64,000 bases of DNA from Amyelois transitella (lineage: Eukaryota > Arthropoda > Insecta > Lepidoptera > Pyralidae), in the NCBI RefSeq assembly GCF_032362555.1, contig NC_083531.1, positions 1,922,001-1,986,000 of the forward strand, given 5' to 3'. The translations under genes were made by a program, and so were the position numbers. Under the pieces are notes generated by a model. It was not told where the DNA came from and did not search any database. It saw only the letters and a program-made list of their open reading frames with translations. Below are positions 26,101-34,280 of this stretch, one piece after another (position 1 is the first letter of the stretch; every line of letters starts with the position of its first letter).

Positions 26101-29100
26101 CCCTCAATATACATTTTGGAGGCATGTAAATTCGTGAGAAAACACCCAGAATTCTACAATAAAAAAGATAATTTACCGCGGCGTTATCCCACAAGACAGA
26201 AAAATAAATTAGTAACACCTAGCTATAAACTGGTAATCTCAAATTCTGGCCCATTAGCGATGACTACAAAAATCTATAATGCCCTACCTGACTGCATAAG
26301 AAAAGAAGAAAATATGAACTTATTTATTAAAAACTTAAAATTACTTTTGACCGATAAATGCTACTATACACTGGACGAGTTTTTAAACGATAGAAATATT
26401 GACATTTAAATTATCTTTCATTATTATATACATACATATACTTTTATCAATTAAATACATGTTATAAATTATATTCATATTCATTTTGTATTACTTATTA
26501 ATGTTCTCTCCAAATATAATGCGACACTTTTTATTGTTAGATATATTCAACACATTAGTCGACATAAGCCTGCCCGCCGTTCCATATTATTTTGTAATTG
26601 CGATGCCCAACAGGGTTCATATTGTACCTATTTATAAGCAGAATTGTAATTTAACTGATGTACTTTATGATATGCAATAAAGAATTTGAAATTTGAAAAA
26701 AAAAAAGACTGATAGGCCGCGTTCAGATGTTTGGCTTAATGATAGAATTGAGATTCAAATAGTGACAGCCCATCGCCTAAAAAAAGAATCACAAGTTTGT
26801 AAACCTATCCCTTAGTCGCCTTTTACGACATCCATGGGAAAGAGATGGAGTGGTCCTATTCTTTTTTGTATTGGTGCCGGGAACCACACGGCACTTTAGA
26901 AGGAAAGTATACATACATATAATTACGTCTTGCGGGGTAGACAGCCAAAAGGCTTGAAAAAACTGATAGGCCACGTTCAGATGTTTGGTTTTATGATAAA
27001 ATCGAGATTCAAATACTTACAGTTTGATAGCACATCGCCAAAAAGAAGAATCCCAAGTTAATAAGCCTTTTATTAGGTTAGTACCTTAGTCGCCTTTTAC
27101 GGCATCCAAGGGGAAGACATGGAGTGGTACTATTTTAAAATGCCGAAACCCCATCACCTACAATAATTGATATTAAATTAGAAACATATTTTCAGGGAAG
27201 AAGCTATTTTTTAAATGCTAAACTCCATCACCTACAAAAATCTATAATATAAAAATGAATCGCTAAATGTGTTGGTAAGCGGATAACTCAAGAACGCCTG
27301 GACCAATTTGGCCAATTCTTTTTTTTTAATATTCGTCGAAGCTCATGGATGATTTTTACGGCGAAAAAATACCAAATAATTGCCTGAAAAACCTTAAAAA
27401 GTCCTTTTCTTTATCCCATACAAACGTTTTCTAACTAATACGTACAATCAATTTGAGCTTTATTGCTAATGTATAAAGTTCACTATTGTCTAAGCAATGT
27501 AGGTCTAATAGATAGGAACAAAAAACTGTCATATTACAAATCCTTTTGACAGAACGAAGTCTGTCGGGTCAGCTAGTTGATATTAAATTAGAAACATATT
27601 TTCAGGGAAGAAGCAGATTCTTATGGTCCCTCCTTCTCCACCATAGCCGGCGCTGGTGAGAACGGCGCCGTCATCCACTACAGCCCGCCCAGGGAAGGTT
27701 CCAGGGTCATCAGGTCTGATGACATGCTTCTTGTGGACTCCGGGGGGCAGTACATGTAAGGCATACGTAGGTACATAGGTATAGTCACGTCTGTATCCCT
27801 TGCGGGGTAGACGGAGGTAACAGTTTCGATAATAATGAAAGGTTCGTAATTCGAATAGTGAGAGGTTGCTGGCCCATTGTCTACAAGTGGAATCCGAAGT
27901 TTGTAAGACTATCCCTTAGTCGCCTTACTCGAGTCGAAAGATATCGAATGGTTCTATGCTTAAGTGCAGGAGACCACACCTGGAATTGAGATTCAAATTG
28001 TGACACTTTGCTGGCTCATTGTCTACAAGATGAATCCCGAGTTTGTAAGCCTATCCCTTAGTTGTCTTTTACGACATCCATGTGAAAGATATCGAGTGGT
28101 TCTATTAAAAAGTGCAGGAAACCATTGCAAGCCTATCTCTTAGTCGCCTTTAACGGCATCCATGTGAAAGATATCGAGTGGTTCTATTAAAAAGTGCAGG
28201 GAACCATTGTAAGCCTATCTCTTAGTCGCCTTTAACGGCATCCATGTGAAAAATATCGAGTGGTTCTATTAAAAAGTGCAGGGAACCATTGTAAGCCTAT
28301 CTCGTCGCCTATTACTACATCTATGGTAAAAACATATCGCATGGTTCTAAGCATTGAATTAATTTATTTCTGTAGAGACGGAACAACCGACATTACTAGG
28401 ACTCGCCACGTGGGCGCGTCGCCCTCCTTCGAGCAAAGCCGCGCGTTCACACGAGTCTTGAAAGGGCAGATTCTGATGGCCACCGCTGTTTTCCCGCGGG
28501 GAATTCAAGTAGGAAACTCTTTAAATTGCCTATTTATTCATATGACCGCAGCCTACTCTAAATCCTTTACAAATATAAATCTTATATATAAAATCTTATA
28601 TATAAAATTCTCGTGTCATAATGTTTGTCTCCGTACTCCTCCGAAACGGCTTGACCGATTCTCATGAGATTTTGTGAGCATATCGAGTAGGTCTGAGAAT
28701 CGGCCAACATCTATTTTTCATACCCCTTAGTGATAAGGGTTGTACACCCTGAACATTTTTTTAACTAGAAATTACTTGAAAATTATATATATGGCAAAAC
28801 AACGTTTGCCGGGACAGCTAGTATATAAATATATATATATATACGGGACAAATTACGCAGATTGAGTTAGCCTCGAAGTAAGTTCGAGACTTGTGTTACG
28901 AGATACTAACTCAACGATACTATATTTTATAATAGAATACTTATATAGATAAACATCCAAGATCCAAGCCAATCAGAGCAAGTTCTTTTCTCATCATGCC
29001 CTGGCCGGGATTCGAACCCGGGACCTCCGGTGTCTTAGACAAGCGTACTACCGCTGCGCCACAGAGGCCGTCAAATACAGTTCAGGCCGTTCGTCTGTGG

Positions 29101-32100
29101 AATGCTTTACCCGTTGACGTACGCACCTCACAAACAATACATATCTACATAAAATCACGCCTTTTTCCCGTAGGGGTAGGCAGAGACTACATCTTTACAT
29201 ACATACATATGGTCACGTCTATATCCCTTGCGAGGTAGACAGAGCCAATAGTCTTGAAAAGACTGAGTGGCCACGTTCAGCTATTTGGCTTAATGATAGA
29301 ATTGAGATTCAAATAGTGACAGGTTGCTAGCCCATCGTCTAAAAAAGAATCCCAAGTTTGTAAGCCTATCCCTTAGTAGCCTCTTACGACATCCATGGGA
29401 AAGAGATGGAGTGGTCCTATTCTTTTTTGTAATGGTGCCGGGAACCATACGGCACATACATCTTTACAGTTGCCACGATCTCTGCATACATCCTTCGCTT
29501 TATCCACATTCATAACTCTCTTCACGCAAGCTCGGCGGTTTAGGGTACTTTCAACCTGACCCTTTACCAGGACGTCCTTAATTTGATCAAGATACGTTCG
29601 TCTAGGTCTTCCCACTCCGACTTTTCCCTCCGAACTCTTTGCATATCTGCTTGGTCGGCCGCGGTGATATGACGTATTTAGGATCGTGGATTTTGATACT
29701 TTAATTTTTTTTTCGTACTTTCTGAAATATGAACCGATATTTTTCTTTTAACGTTTTTAAATATCCTTCAGATGAGTACACTTAACAGTTAAATTTATGC
29801 AGTTGAATTTAAAGTCACCCTGTATATACAACCACCGACCAACCTAGCCTGGCGGAAGATCTTCCCTTTGCCGAATCATCGCTCTTAAAAATTATATTAT
29901 CACCAAATTTACGCACCCAGGGACACAGACTTGAGACTCTTGCCAGGAAGGCCCTATGGGACGTGGGTTTGGACTACGGGCACGGCACGGGGCACGGGGT
30001 GGGCCACTTCCTGAACGTGCACGAGGGTCCCTCCGGCATCCTGTCCGGCCCCATAGCTACAGACCCTGGGATCGTTGAGAAGATGATATTCAGCAACGGT
30101 TCGTATGCAAATATTATGTAGGTAGAACTTCAGCTAGTGATGGAATTGAGATTCAAATAGTGACTAGGTTGCCGTAACCAATCTCTGCAAAATTAACACT
30201 TAATACATACATATACATATGGTCACGTCTATATCCCTTGCGGGGTAGACAGAGCCAACAGTCTTGAAAAGACTGATAGGCCACGTTCAGCTGTTTGGCT
30301 CAATGGTGGAATTGAGATTCAAATAGAGACAGGTTGCTAGCACATCGTCTTAAAAAAGAATCCCGAGTTTGTTTGTTTGTTAAGCCTATTCCTGAGCCAA
30401 ATAGCTGAACGTGGCCTATCAGTCTTTTCAAGACTGTTGTCTCTGTCTACCTCACAAGGGATATAGACGTGATTATATGTATGTATGTATCTACTAATAA
30501 TAAAAAACAACTAGGTGCTCCTAAAATACTAATTTATAAAAAAAAAATATTGCAGTTGGGATTCGACTTTTAGGCGACAGGCTAGTAACATATCACTATT
30601 TGAATCTCAATTCTATCATCAAGCCAAACAGCTGAACGTGGCCTATCAGTCTTTTCAAGATTGTTCGGCTCTGTCTACCCCGTAAGGTATATAGACGTGA
30701 CCATATGTATGTATTAAGTGTGAATTTTACAGAGCCTGGTTACTACGAAGTGGGCGAGTACGGAATCCGACATGAAGACTTGGTGGAAGTCATCGTGGTC
30801 AACAGCACTTCTGACCACATCATGGTAAACATCCCCAATTTAATTTTATTTAGGTTTTTATTTTTATTAGACTGAGGGATAGGCTTTAAAAATTTGGGAT
30901 ACTTATTTGAAGCGATGGGCTAGCAATCTGTCGCTTTTTGAATCTCAATTCCATCATGAAACTATACAGCTGAACGTGGCCTTTCAGTCTTTTCAAGATT
31001 GTTGGCTCTGTCTACCCCACGAGAGATATAGACGTTATATTACGTTACGTTATTATATGAATGAATGTAGGTTAATAATATATGTAATTGCATGATATTT
31101 GTACCTACAAATTAGGACTAAGCTTAATTTTGGAAATGCTGTGTCACCTATAATTGGGTTGCATGCTAGCACACTAAATGTAATGTTTATTGTAAATGTT
31201 TGCCATGTAACCTGTTGGTGTACCTAAATAAATAAATAAAGGTACACCCAGCTAAAAATTACGTGACTATATGTATTTGTAATTAAGGGAGTATATAAAA
31301 ACCATTTCCTCCTGGCTTTAGTCCCGGTTGCATCCTCACCACTCTGGAGAGGAACCCGGGGTATGTCTTTGATCATGAACCCTACCATCTGAGACTCACA
31401 ACTTTTGCATGAGAACATAACTCGTATTGGATCAATCATGGTTACACATCCAGTTGTCCAAGTTTCCTCACGATGTTTTCCCTCACCGTAAGACCATCGG
31501 TTAGAATTCAAACTAATGTACATAACTTAGAAAATAGTCTTTGGTACATGGCCGCGGTGGGATTTGAACCTGCACCTTTTAATTGCTTCACGCATTTAAT
31601 CCGGCCGCCTAACCGATTCGACCACAGAATTTATCACCAAACAGCAAAATTCTTTCACATACCTACGTTCTTTTGATTTCCTTAATAAGTATATAATATA
31701 GAAAAAAAATAATAATAATTTCTTTATTTCTGTACCAACTTAGATCAAACATATTTGTGACCGAGATCTCCTTTTATGTAAGGAATTACTTGTGTTAAGA
31801 GATCCCGCTCTTCAATAACAACAAGTATTTAAGTTTATGTTAGTACATCATAAAAGCTAAATTATTATTAATAGTACAAATATTAACTGAGTCTAAATGT
31901 TTTATGTAAATGTAGGTGGTATAAATGGGTGTGTGTTTTACGTTAATATTTATAAGTTTAATTGTTCACACAGGAATATGGAATATAGAAAAAATAGTAC
32001 TTACCTTATTCGTATTATCTATTTCAGGCAGACAGTATAGTGGGTGACTTCGCCGGCGTGGGAGCCCTAGGTTTCTACACCATATCTTTGGTGCCGCACC

Positions 32101-32692
32101 AGACTGCCTGCCTGGATGTAGAGCTGCTTACGGATTTGGAGGTGAGAGAGATATATTTTATTGTATAAATAATATGCCGGAACCACACGGCTCGTCAAAA
32201 CCAGTGCACGATCTACATGTGACATTTTGCAAACATAAATAATGTGGAGTACGGAGAAAGGTATTAAAGGGTACTTTTCACTTGATCGAATGCTGATATT
32301 ATATATATATATACGTTATACATTTTCATATACATATATATATATTCAATATAAGTATATAGGTATACGTATATTGAAAATGTTTAATAGTCTGATTGTG
32401 TTATATAAAAAAGTGAGGCTCACTATCGCATTCATAAAATCAGCTAAGAATTTTTTGAATTATATGAATAAGATTTATTTCAATACAAAAATTTCTTTTA
32501 TTACAGATAAAATACATAAACGACTACCACGCCAGAGTATTATCGACTCTAGGCCCTATATTACAAGAGAGGGAACTGTTTGAAGACTACAATTGGTTGG
32601 AGAGGGAATGCGCGCCAATCGCGAGGAGCGCCGCCATTTTGTTGACGTCGTCGCCATTTTGGATTGTAGCTGTCATTGTGTTTAGGTTATAG
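11141..32692 (+). CDS. XPNPEP2: Xaa-Pro aminopeptidase, membrane (XPNPEP2-like)
   Basis: The enzyme removes the N-terminal residue of peptides with proline second. Sixteen exons: 11141-11220, 12304-12428, 13106-13277, 13675-13781, 14691-14826, 15752-15847, 16901-16977, 19752-19889, 20604-20678, 21705-21910, 27606-27755, 28376-28508, 29921-30098, 30733-30824, 32028-32141, 32507-32692. All junctions are AG/GT and phases agree, giving 687 residues; human XPNPEP2 has about 674. [20 protein letters not shown] and [13 protein letters not shown] belong to the N-terminal creatinase-like domains. The C-terminal pita-bread domain keeps the dimetal ligands: Asp in VDSGGQY, Asp in DGTTDITRT, His in GHGVGH, and Glu in EPGYYE and IRHEDLV. 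The proton-shuttle HEGP is present. The C-terminus, [18 protein letters not shown], fits a GPI-anchor signal. The signal-peptide exon was not found. ATTAAA lies directly after the TAG. Introns are packed with repeats. Confidence 0.93.
11567..11803 (-). mobile_element. RTE LINE 3'-end fragment
   Basis: CATA repeats, AAAATCACGCCTCTTTCCCG and TTGATCAAGATACGTTCGTC are the reverse complement of the RTE end encoding [16 protein letters not shown]. Confidence 0.85.
11930..12122 (+). mobile_element. Second Helitron-like family
   Basis: It shows the Helitron-type phrase ACTACTGAACCGATTACGAT and ends near CATGCGGACGAAGTGGCGGG. A partial copy lies at 56629-56755. Confidence 0.55.
12443..12700 (-). repeat. 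SINE-R copy at aminopeptidase exon 2 donor
   Basis: The CATA tail starts about 15 bases after the donor at 12429. The copy ends CGGGAAGCACACGGCACC. Confidence 0.85.
12910..13003 (-). repeat. SINE-R head fragment
   Basis: CATCCATGGG-like sequence through TTTTGGTGCCGGGAACAACA is the head third of the element. Confidence 0.7.
13846..14340 (+). repeat. Tandem repeat, 92 bp unit, about six copies
   Basis: Units start at GTTGCACCCTCTGCTGTTC and contain GAGCCCAGGGACCGCTTTTC and ACTATTCTCTTTTTCATATC. The array begins about 65 bases after the donor of aminopeptidase exon 4. The exon end CTTTGCAG/GTA is itself echoed at 13818. Confidence 0.85.
14354..14432 (-). repeat. SINE-R middle fragment
   Basis: It carries GAATTGAGATTCAAATAGCG and GGTTGCTAGCCCATCGCC. 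Confidence 0.75.
14852..15005 (+). mobile_element. RTE LINE 3' end with TATG tail
   Basis: It runs from AAAAGTACCCGAAACCGCCG to GAGGCGTGATTTTATGTATG. Confidence 0.85.
15020..15285 (+). repeat. Third SINE family, 5'-truncated
   Basis: It reads AACGTCGTGAGGAAACCTGC and ACCCCGGGCTCCTCTCCAGA to CAACCGGGACTATAG. The head of this family is seen at 31545-31626 on the other strand. Confidence 0.65.
15463..15717 (+). repeat. SINE-R copy, full length
   Basis: It runs from GTGCCGTGTGGTTCCCGGCA to GTGACCATATGTATGTAT, with the tail facing aminopeptidase exon 6 at 15752. Confidence 0.9.
15912..16362 (+). mobile_element. Helitron-type end pair with RTE fragment between
   Basis: An inverted terminus (CTAGCTGTTGCCCGCGACTT) at 15912 and a direct one (ACGCGGACGAAGTCGCCGGC) at 16333 flank an RTE 3' fragment (15966-16020) and a body with AAAGTACTGAACCGATTTAC. 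It may be two elements. Confidence 0.5.
16618..16887 (+). repeat. SINE-R copy, tail 14 bases from aminopeptidase exon 7
   Basis: It runs from GTGCCGTGTGGCTCCCGGCA to four TATG repeats. The acceptor TTATTTCAG follows almost at once. Confidence 0.9.
17005..17040 (+). repeat. SINE-R tail fragment
   Basis: AAGGGATATAGACGTGATGA followed by TATG repeats, 28 bases after the donor at 16978. Confidence 0.6.
17074..17349 (-). mobile_element. Helitron, non-autonomous
   Basis: Read in reverse it ends CGCGGGCACAGCTGCTAG. Its other end is TTTCAGCTTTATATTATAAG and AAGTATAGA. Confidence 0.75.
17510..17767 (-). mobile_element. Helitron, non-autonomous
   Basis: CTAGCTGTGCCCGCGACTTC at the left and CTTTATAATATTAGTA at the right are the two termini in reverse. 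Confidence 0.8.
17963..18218 (+). repeat. SINE-R copy
   Basis: It runs from CCGTGGTTCCCGGCACCAAT to TAGACGTCATGATATATATG. The candidate LTR starts directly after it. Confidence 0.85.
18221..18714 (+). mobile_element. Candidate solo LTR
   Basis: About 494 bases start TGTGGCGACATC and end CTCCCGCTACA, so TG...CA. A TATA box (CTATATATAC) follows GGATTGGAG near position 140 of the element, as in a retrotransposon promoter. Shorter relatives lie at 9296-9541, 36707-36904 and 53241-53325. No matching target duplication was found and no internal gag-pol is present. Confidence 0.5.
18729..19732 (-). mobile_element. Helitron carrying an inserted RTE fragment
   Basis: Both termini are clear (CTAGCTGTGCCCGCGACTTC and CTTTATAATATTAGTATAG). 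The interior is the reverse of the 7513-8248 copy. At 18791-18903 an RTE 3' end has inserted and is flanked by ATATTTATTTTTG on both sides, a 13-base target duplication. Confidence 0.85.
18791..18903 (+). mobile_element. RTE LINE 3' end inside the Helitron
   Basis: It runs from AATGTGGACGAAGCGAAAGA to GTGATTTTATGTATGTATG. Confidence 0.85.
19990..20178 (+). mobile_element. RTE LINE 3' end
   Basis: It runs from TATCTTGATCAAATTAAGGA to GGCGTGATTTTATGTATGTA. Confidence 0.85.
20289..20557 (+). repeat. SINE-R copy, full length
   Basis: It runs from GGTGCCGTGTGGTTCCCGGC to ACCATATGTATGTATG. The tail faces aminopeptidase exon 9 at 20604. Confidence 0.9.
21105..21215 (-). mobile_element. LINE 3' UTR fragment
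   Basis: GTCAGTGCAGAAGAAGCGG and CTGCACTGCAGCATTTTC are the reverse of the 3' UTR at 1559-1737. TTTACTGCCGCTTCCAAAC is shared with its coding end. Confidence 0.55.
21335..21555 (-). repeat. tRNA-headed SINE (SINE-T), full length
   Basis: ACGGGACAAATTGCACAGAT at the tail end leads to GGCATTCGAACCCGGTACCT and ACCGCTGCGCCGTC at the head. Confidence 0.85.
21912..21975 (-). repeat. SINE-R, left piece of a copy split by the LINE
   Basis: It begins at aminopeptidase exon 10's donor (AG/GTATAC) and stops at GGCTCGAAAAG. The rest resumes at 26707. Confidence 0.85.
22355..23563 (+). CDS. LINE ORF1 protein with PHD-type zinc finger
   Basis: This 402-residue protein is the RNA-binding partner of ORF2 in a CR1/jockey-like element. 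Residues 7-60 hold a PHD-like finger: [18 protein letters not shown] and WRCPSC give the Cys/His ligands. Residues about 165-225 are rich in Lys, Glu and Asn with heptad-like spacing ([18 protein letters not shown]) and probably form a coiled coil. The part near [14 protein letters not shown] and [19 protein letters not shown] resembles the RRM-like C-terminal domain of LINE ORF1 proteins. The ATG at 22355 is preferred to frames extending upstream because it starts just before the finger. The frame is intact. ORF2 starts 10 bases after its stop. Confidence 0.85.
   Translation: MATQGINCAAGCDQNLKNGDFLKCTTCQAKYHHGCLNMTLSYYIKNKHILTNTWRCPSCENVTKRIRNDNTPVSKHRQFLLDETTMSIDENLHNKTLDDSITPPNTQNTPRGIKSQCIEDQNIITLEKISLLLDSKLEMNKISIISDIKAILTSEINSAVLRLKQEFNEKTNTLQHQQNEQNKQISAISEEVKKISLENERLKKELEDLQKKNNITLGLEDKIQEKTGQISDPHNMHAFVLYGLTEYLGEQEYEIESRIINAFKDILQIDLTGYIEEIRRLGNRGPRRPLRIELISKRMSQYILRNVKYFKNTGLYVSKLLDKKTLDDKNKHRMTIHKHNMTQNNNTSVRRYTSTQCTTSVSSPKTRTSTTHLPSGSYHNNSVTINEHIPAANSHRTFRDHL
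23574..25646 (+). CDS. LINE ORF2: endonuclease and reverse transcriptase
   Basis: The product nicks the target and copies the LINE RNA by target-primed reverse transcription. Residues 1-220 form an apurinic-type endonuclease: [29 protein letters not shown] and GFSDHKS with the catalytic Asp-His. The reverse transcriptase follows from about residue 430: [34 protein letters not shown], motif A in [11 protein letters not shown], motif B in [19 protein letters not shown] and motif C in LFADDVSIL. All catalytic Asp residues are present. The frame stops at 25644-25646, soon after motif C; the remainder continues in another frame from about 25650. Apart from this single frameshift the element looks recently active. 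Confidence 0.9.
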   Translation: MFQNMQSLWNKRDIFEAFLDQYQDTFHACCLSETFLNENKLTLLHFNRYHVATAYCRQTKARGGVCIVLRNDLVYVERKDIRDMSIEFLVELCAVELTDHNVILISFYWNDRQINDFFIQLELILNYLSKKYSKKRIVLGGDFNIDILLDDVNSKKLLFLMAEHNLTPQIKDPTRVTSTSSTCIDIIFTNFSDLNLYAQVRDFGFSDHKSVTIKTNLLIIDKPSIWRREKRIFDNNNIQKFKTELHSICWNDIIKYEKNINENYNSFNIVLKNILDKCIPKKTIKVKSNFKKRWLTKGIKISCRNKRQLKILVNSSKSDILKKYYKTYEKTLKRAIIKSKKFNYINQVKTSKNIVKSMWRIIKERTNKNTRNLHQNIELNIHNNLTSDPNAVVNAFNKYFASVGMPGGSTQPPGRPVLHPPENSMFLRQMDLSEVKKILKRLKSKYSTGIDEMPPILFKQCADELTLPLTLMINQSFTEGEFPDLLKISLITPVHKKGEKTVTRNFRPIAIPCTAAKVFEKAMCIQAYNYCEKFNILDDCQNGFRKNKSTTLATFKYIQEILNLLNDKKYGIGILLDMTQAYDRVQYNILLDKLQGVGIRGVALNWFRSYLQNREQYVEIEYFDYDSGTIVPVRSETAHMQCSIPQGSVVGCLLFLIYINDLPKILTQTCILFADDVSILTPYLKTYTNY
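25650..26409 (+). pseudogene. LINE ORF2, C-terminal part after frameshift
   Basis: The frame opens before the ATG at 25708, with [20 protein letters not shown] directly following the lost RT thumb junction. It continues through [18 protein letters not shown] and [20 protein letters not shown] to the C-terminal [20 protein letters not shown]. These are typical of CR1/jockey ORF2 ends. A one- or two-base indel near 25635 separates it from the preceding frame. Confidence 0.85.
26707..26896 (-). repeat. SINE-R, right piece of the split copy
   Basis: It resumes at GACTGATAGGCCGCGTTCAG and ends GGGAACCACACGGCAC. Confidence 0.9.
26907..27130 (-). repeat. SINE-R copy, diverged
   Basis: It runs from CATACATATAATTACGTCTT to GACATGGAGTGGTACTATT. 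Confidence 0.75.
27131..27605 (+). repeat. Duplicated aminopeptidase exon 11 acceptor region
   Basis: A unit of about 74 bases (ATGCCGAAACCCCATCACC to GATATTAAATTAGAAACATA and TTTTCAG/GGAAGAAG) occurs at 27131-27204. Its second copy starts at 27205, is broken by the Helitron at 27241-27576, and ends in the acceptor actually used at 27605. Confidence 0.85.
27241..27576 (+). mobile_element. Helitron inside the duplicated acceptor region
   Basis: It begins TCTATAATATAAAAATGAAT and ends CGGGTCAGCTAG between A and T. The empty site is preserved in the upstream copy of the duplication, so the ends are exact. Confidence 0.8.
27770..28310 (-). repeat. SINE-R copy followed by its own diverged tandem pieces
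   Basis: CATAGGTATAGTCACGTCTG starts about 15 bases after exon 11. The head part (GTAAGCCTATCTCTTAGTCG, GATATCGAGTGGTTCTATTA) is then repeated about four times up to 28310 with a period near 78. Confidence 0.75.
28600..28822 (+). mobile_element. Helitron of a second family
   Basis: It has CTTGACCGATTCTCATGAGA and ends ACGTTTGCCGGGACAGCTAG before T. The reverse copy is at 42611-42845. Confidence 0.65.
28838..29075 (-). repeat. tRNA-headed SINE (SINE-T), full length
   Basis: It runs from ACGGGACAAATTACGCAGAT to GGGATTCGAACCCGGGACCT and CGCTGCGCCACAGAGGCCGT. Confidence 0.9.
29141..29657 (-). mobile_element. RTE LINE 3' fragment split by a SINE-R
   Basis: The RTE end (ACATAAAATCACGCC to GACTACATCTTT) is interrupted by a full SINE-R at 29196-29456 and resumes with ACATCTTTACAGTTGCCACG. 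The repeated ACATCTTTACA is the SINE target duplication. Confidence 0.85.
29830..29887 (+). mobile_element. Candidate LTR fragment
   Basis: CCTAGCCTGGCGGAAGATCT and CGAATCATCGCTC match the right end of the LTR at 18221-18714. Confidence 0.5.
30207..30490. repeat. Two SINE-R copies, head to head
   Basis: A minus copy (30207-30395) with CATATGGTCACGTCTATATC at its left is followed by a plus copy ending ACGTGATTATATGTATGTAT. Confidence 0.8.
30540..30712 (+). repeat. SINE-R copy, head lost, tail 20 bases before exon 14
   Basis: It runs from GGGATTCGACTTTTAGGCGA to GACGTGACCATATGTATGTA. Confidence 0.85.
30866..31243 (+). repeat. SINE-R copy, then a LINE 3' end
   Basis: SINE-R sequence occupies 30866-31045. 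From about 31085 a LINE-like 3' UTR (AATTGGGTTGCATGCTAGCA, TGTTGGTGTACC) ends in AAATAAATAAATAAA at 31243. Confidence 0.6.
31310..31626 (-). repeat. Third SINE family, tRNA-like head
   Basis: Read in reverse, GTGGTCGAATCGGTTAGGCG and GGTGCAGGTTCAAATCCCAC give A- and B-box-like segments. The body has GGGAAAACATCGTGAGGAAA and ends near CTCCAGAGTGGTGAGGATGC. Pieces recur at 9776, 15020, 33595, 54215 and 55180. Confidence 0.7.
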
Positions 32693-32944
32693 ATTAAACA
32701 TAGATATGAATATTATGTTTTTTTCTTTTATTTATTAATTGAAGCAAAAAAGGGTCGGTTCAAGATTTCTTATGTGACTAAAATATCCAACTAATATATG
32801 ACCTACAGTGCAATAAAATACTACAAATAGCTAATTATGGCTATGGCTAATTATATTTAGTGAAAACATATTTGAGATATCAACATGAAGTGAAACGATC
32901 TTTTCGTGTCCGTTTGACAGAAGGAAGTGAAAGTCATTCATTTG

Positions 32945-33183
32945 TATTATCACGTCTATATCCCTTGCGGGGTAGACAAGAGCTAGAAGTCCTGAAAGAC
33001 TGACAGGCCACGTTCAGCTGTTAATGATAGAATTGAGATTCAAATAGTGACAGGTTGTTAGCCCATGGCCCAAAAGAATCTCAAGTTTATAAGCCTATCC
33101 CTTAGTCGTCTTTTACGACATGGAAGAGTGATGGAATGGTCCCATTATTTTTTATATTGGTGCCGGGAACCATACGGCTCGTA
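32945..33183 (-). repeat. SINE-R copy
   Basis: It runs from TATCACGTCTATATCCCTTG to GGTGCCGGGAACCATACGGC. Confidence 0.85.
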
Positions 33184-33594
33184 CCTATGTTAATACATAG
33201 ATAATAAACTATATAGTTTCATTAATTTTCTGGTAGTAAACCGGCACTTAAAAACTGAGGCAAAAAAAAGATAATCGTTAATTTTTTTTATATAAGTGTC
33301 TTAGAACCATGATTTTGAGTCATATATAGGCGCTTCTTAATTTAAAAGCTTCTTCAGTTCTACCAAGACCGAGGGTAAAAGTAATTAAGTACATTAAAAA
33401 GCCGTAATTATAGTCACAATGAACTTTATTGTAAAATAAACTTAACCTTACTGTAACTTAAAAGATACTTCTGAATACAAAAATATATATACTAGAATAA
33501 TCACAAATTGGAAATACATAGAGTAAGTTTAAGGAATCCCGCAATTCTTTCATTGAAAAATGTCAACTTTATCTCTATTAATGGTGACATGAAC

Positions 33595-33705
33595 CATCTT
33601 CGCTTCGTGTAAAAACCTGACTCACCCAATCCAGGATCCATGGTCATGGTCTTACCCCGGGCTCCTCTCCAGAGTGGTGAGGATGCAACCGGGACTAAAG
33701 TTAGG
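33595..33705 (+). repeat. Third SINE family, 3' fragment
   Basis: CTTCGCTTCGTGTAAAAACC to GAGGATGCAACCGGGACTAA matches 15168-15285. Confidence 0.7.
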
Positions 33706-33987
33706 AGTAAAAACAGACAAACCAAACCATCTTTCGGATATGAAAAAACAAAACTTTGGTATTAGTTACTTTTTATATCTTAAAATAATAAGGAAGTTTG
33801 CACAAAAAAATAAACTGTTCAATTTTCTTCAACCTTGAAGACATATTTAGATGTGGGATTCATTTTTTTTTTTCAATCTTGACATATCAGCTGTTGGGAA
33901 CAAGTATGTTTTTATTGAGCGACATCCATCATTTGCGGGGCATCTACAATCAAAGAAAATGCAAAAATGTTAACTATATATGTTTTG

Positions 33988-34235
33988 TGCCGTGTGGTTC
34001 CAGGCACCAATACAAAAAAGAATAGGACCACTCCATCTCTTTCCCATGGATGTCGTAAAAGGCGACTAAGGGATAGTCTTCCAAACTTGGGATTCTTTTT
34101 TAGGCGACAGGCTAGCAACCTGTCACTATTTGAATCTCAATTCTATCATTAAGCCAAATAGCTGAACGTGGCCTTTCAGTCTTTTCAAGACTGTTGGCTC
34201 TGTCTACCCCGTAAGGGATATAGACGTGATGATAT
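33988..34235 (+). repeat. SINE-R copy, full length
   Basis: It runs from GTGCCGTGTGGTTCCAGGCA to GACGTGATGATATGTATGTA. Confidence 0.9.
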
Positions 34236-34280
34236 GTATGTATATATGTTTTGTAAACTATAATTTTTCTCTATAATAGA

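Larger units (their letters stand above)
21976..26701 (+). mobile_element. CR1/jockey-like non-LTR retrotransposon, near full length
   Basis: It has a 5' UTR, ORF1 (22355-23563), ORF2 (from 23574, frameshifted near 25635), a 3' UTR with AATAAAG and an A-rich end at 26690-26706. It lies inside a SINE-R copy, whose two halves join exactly at GAAAAG. The AAAAG before the element and the A run plus G after it are a probable target duplication. Confidence 0.9.
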
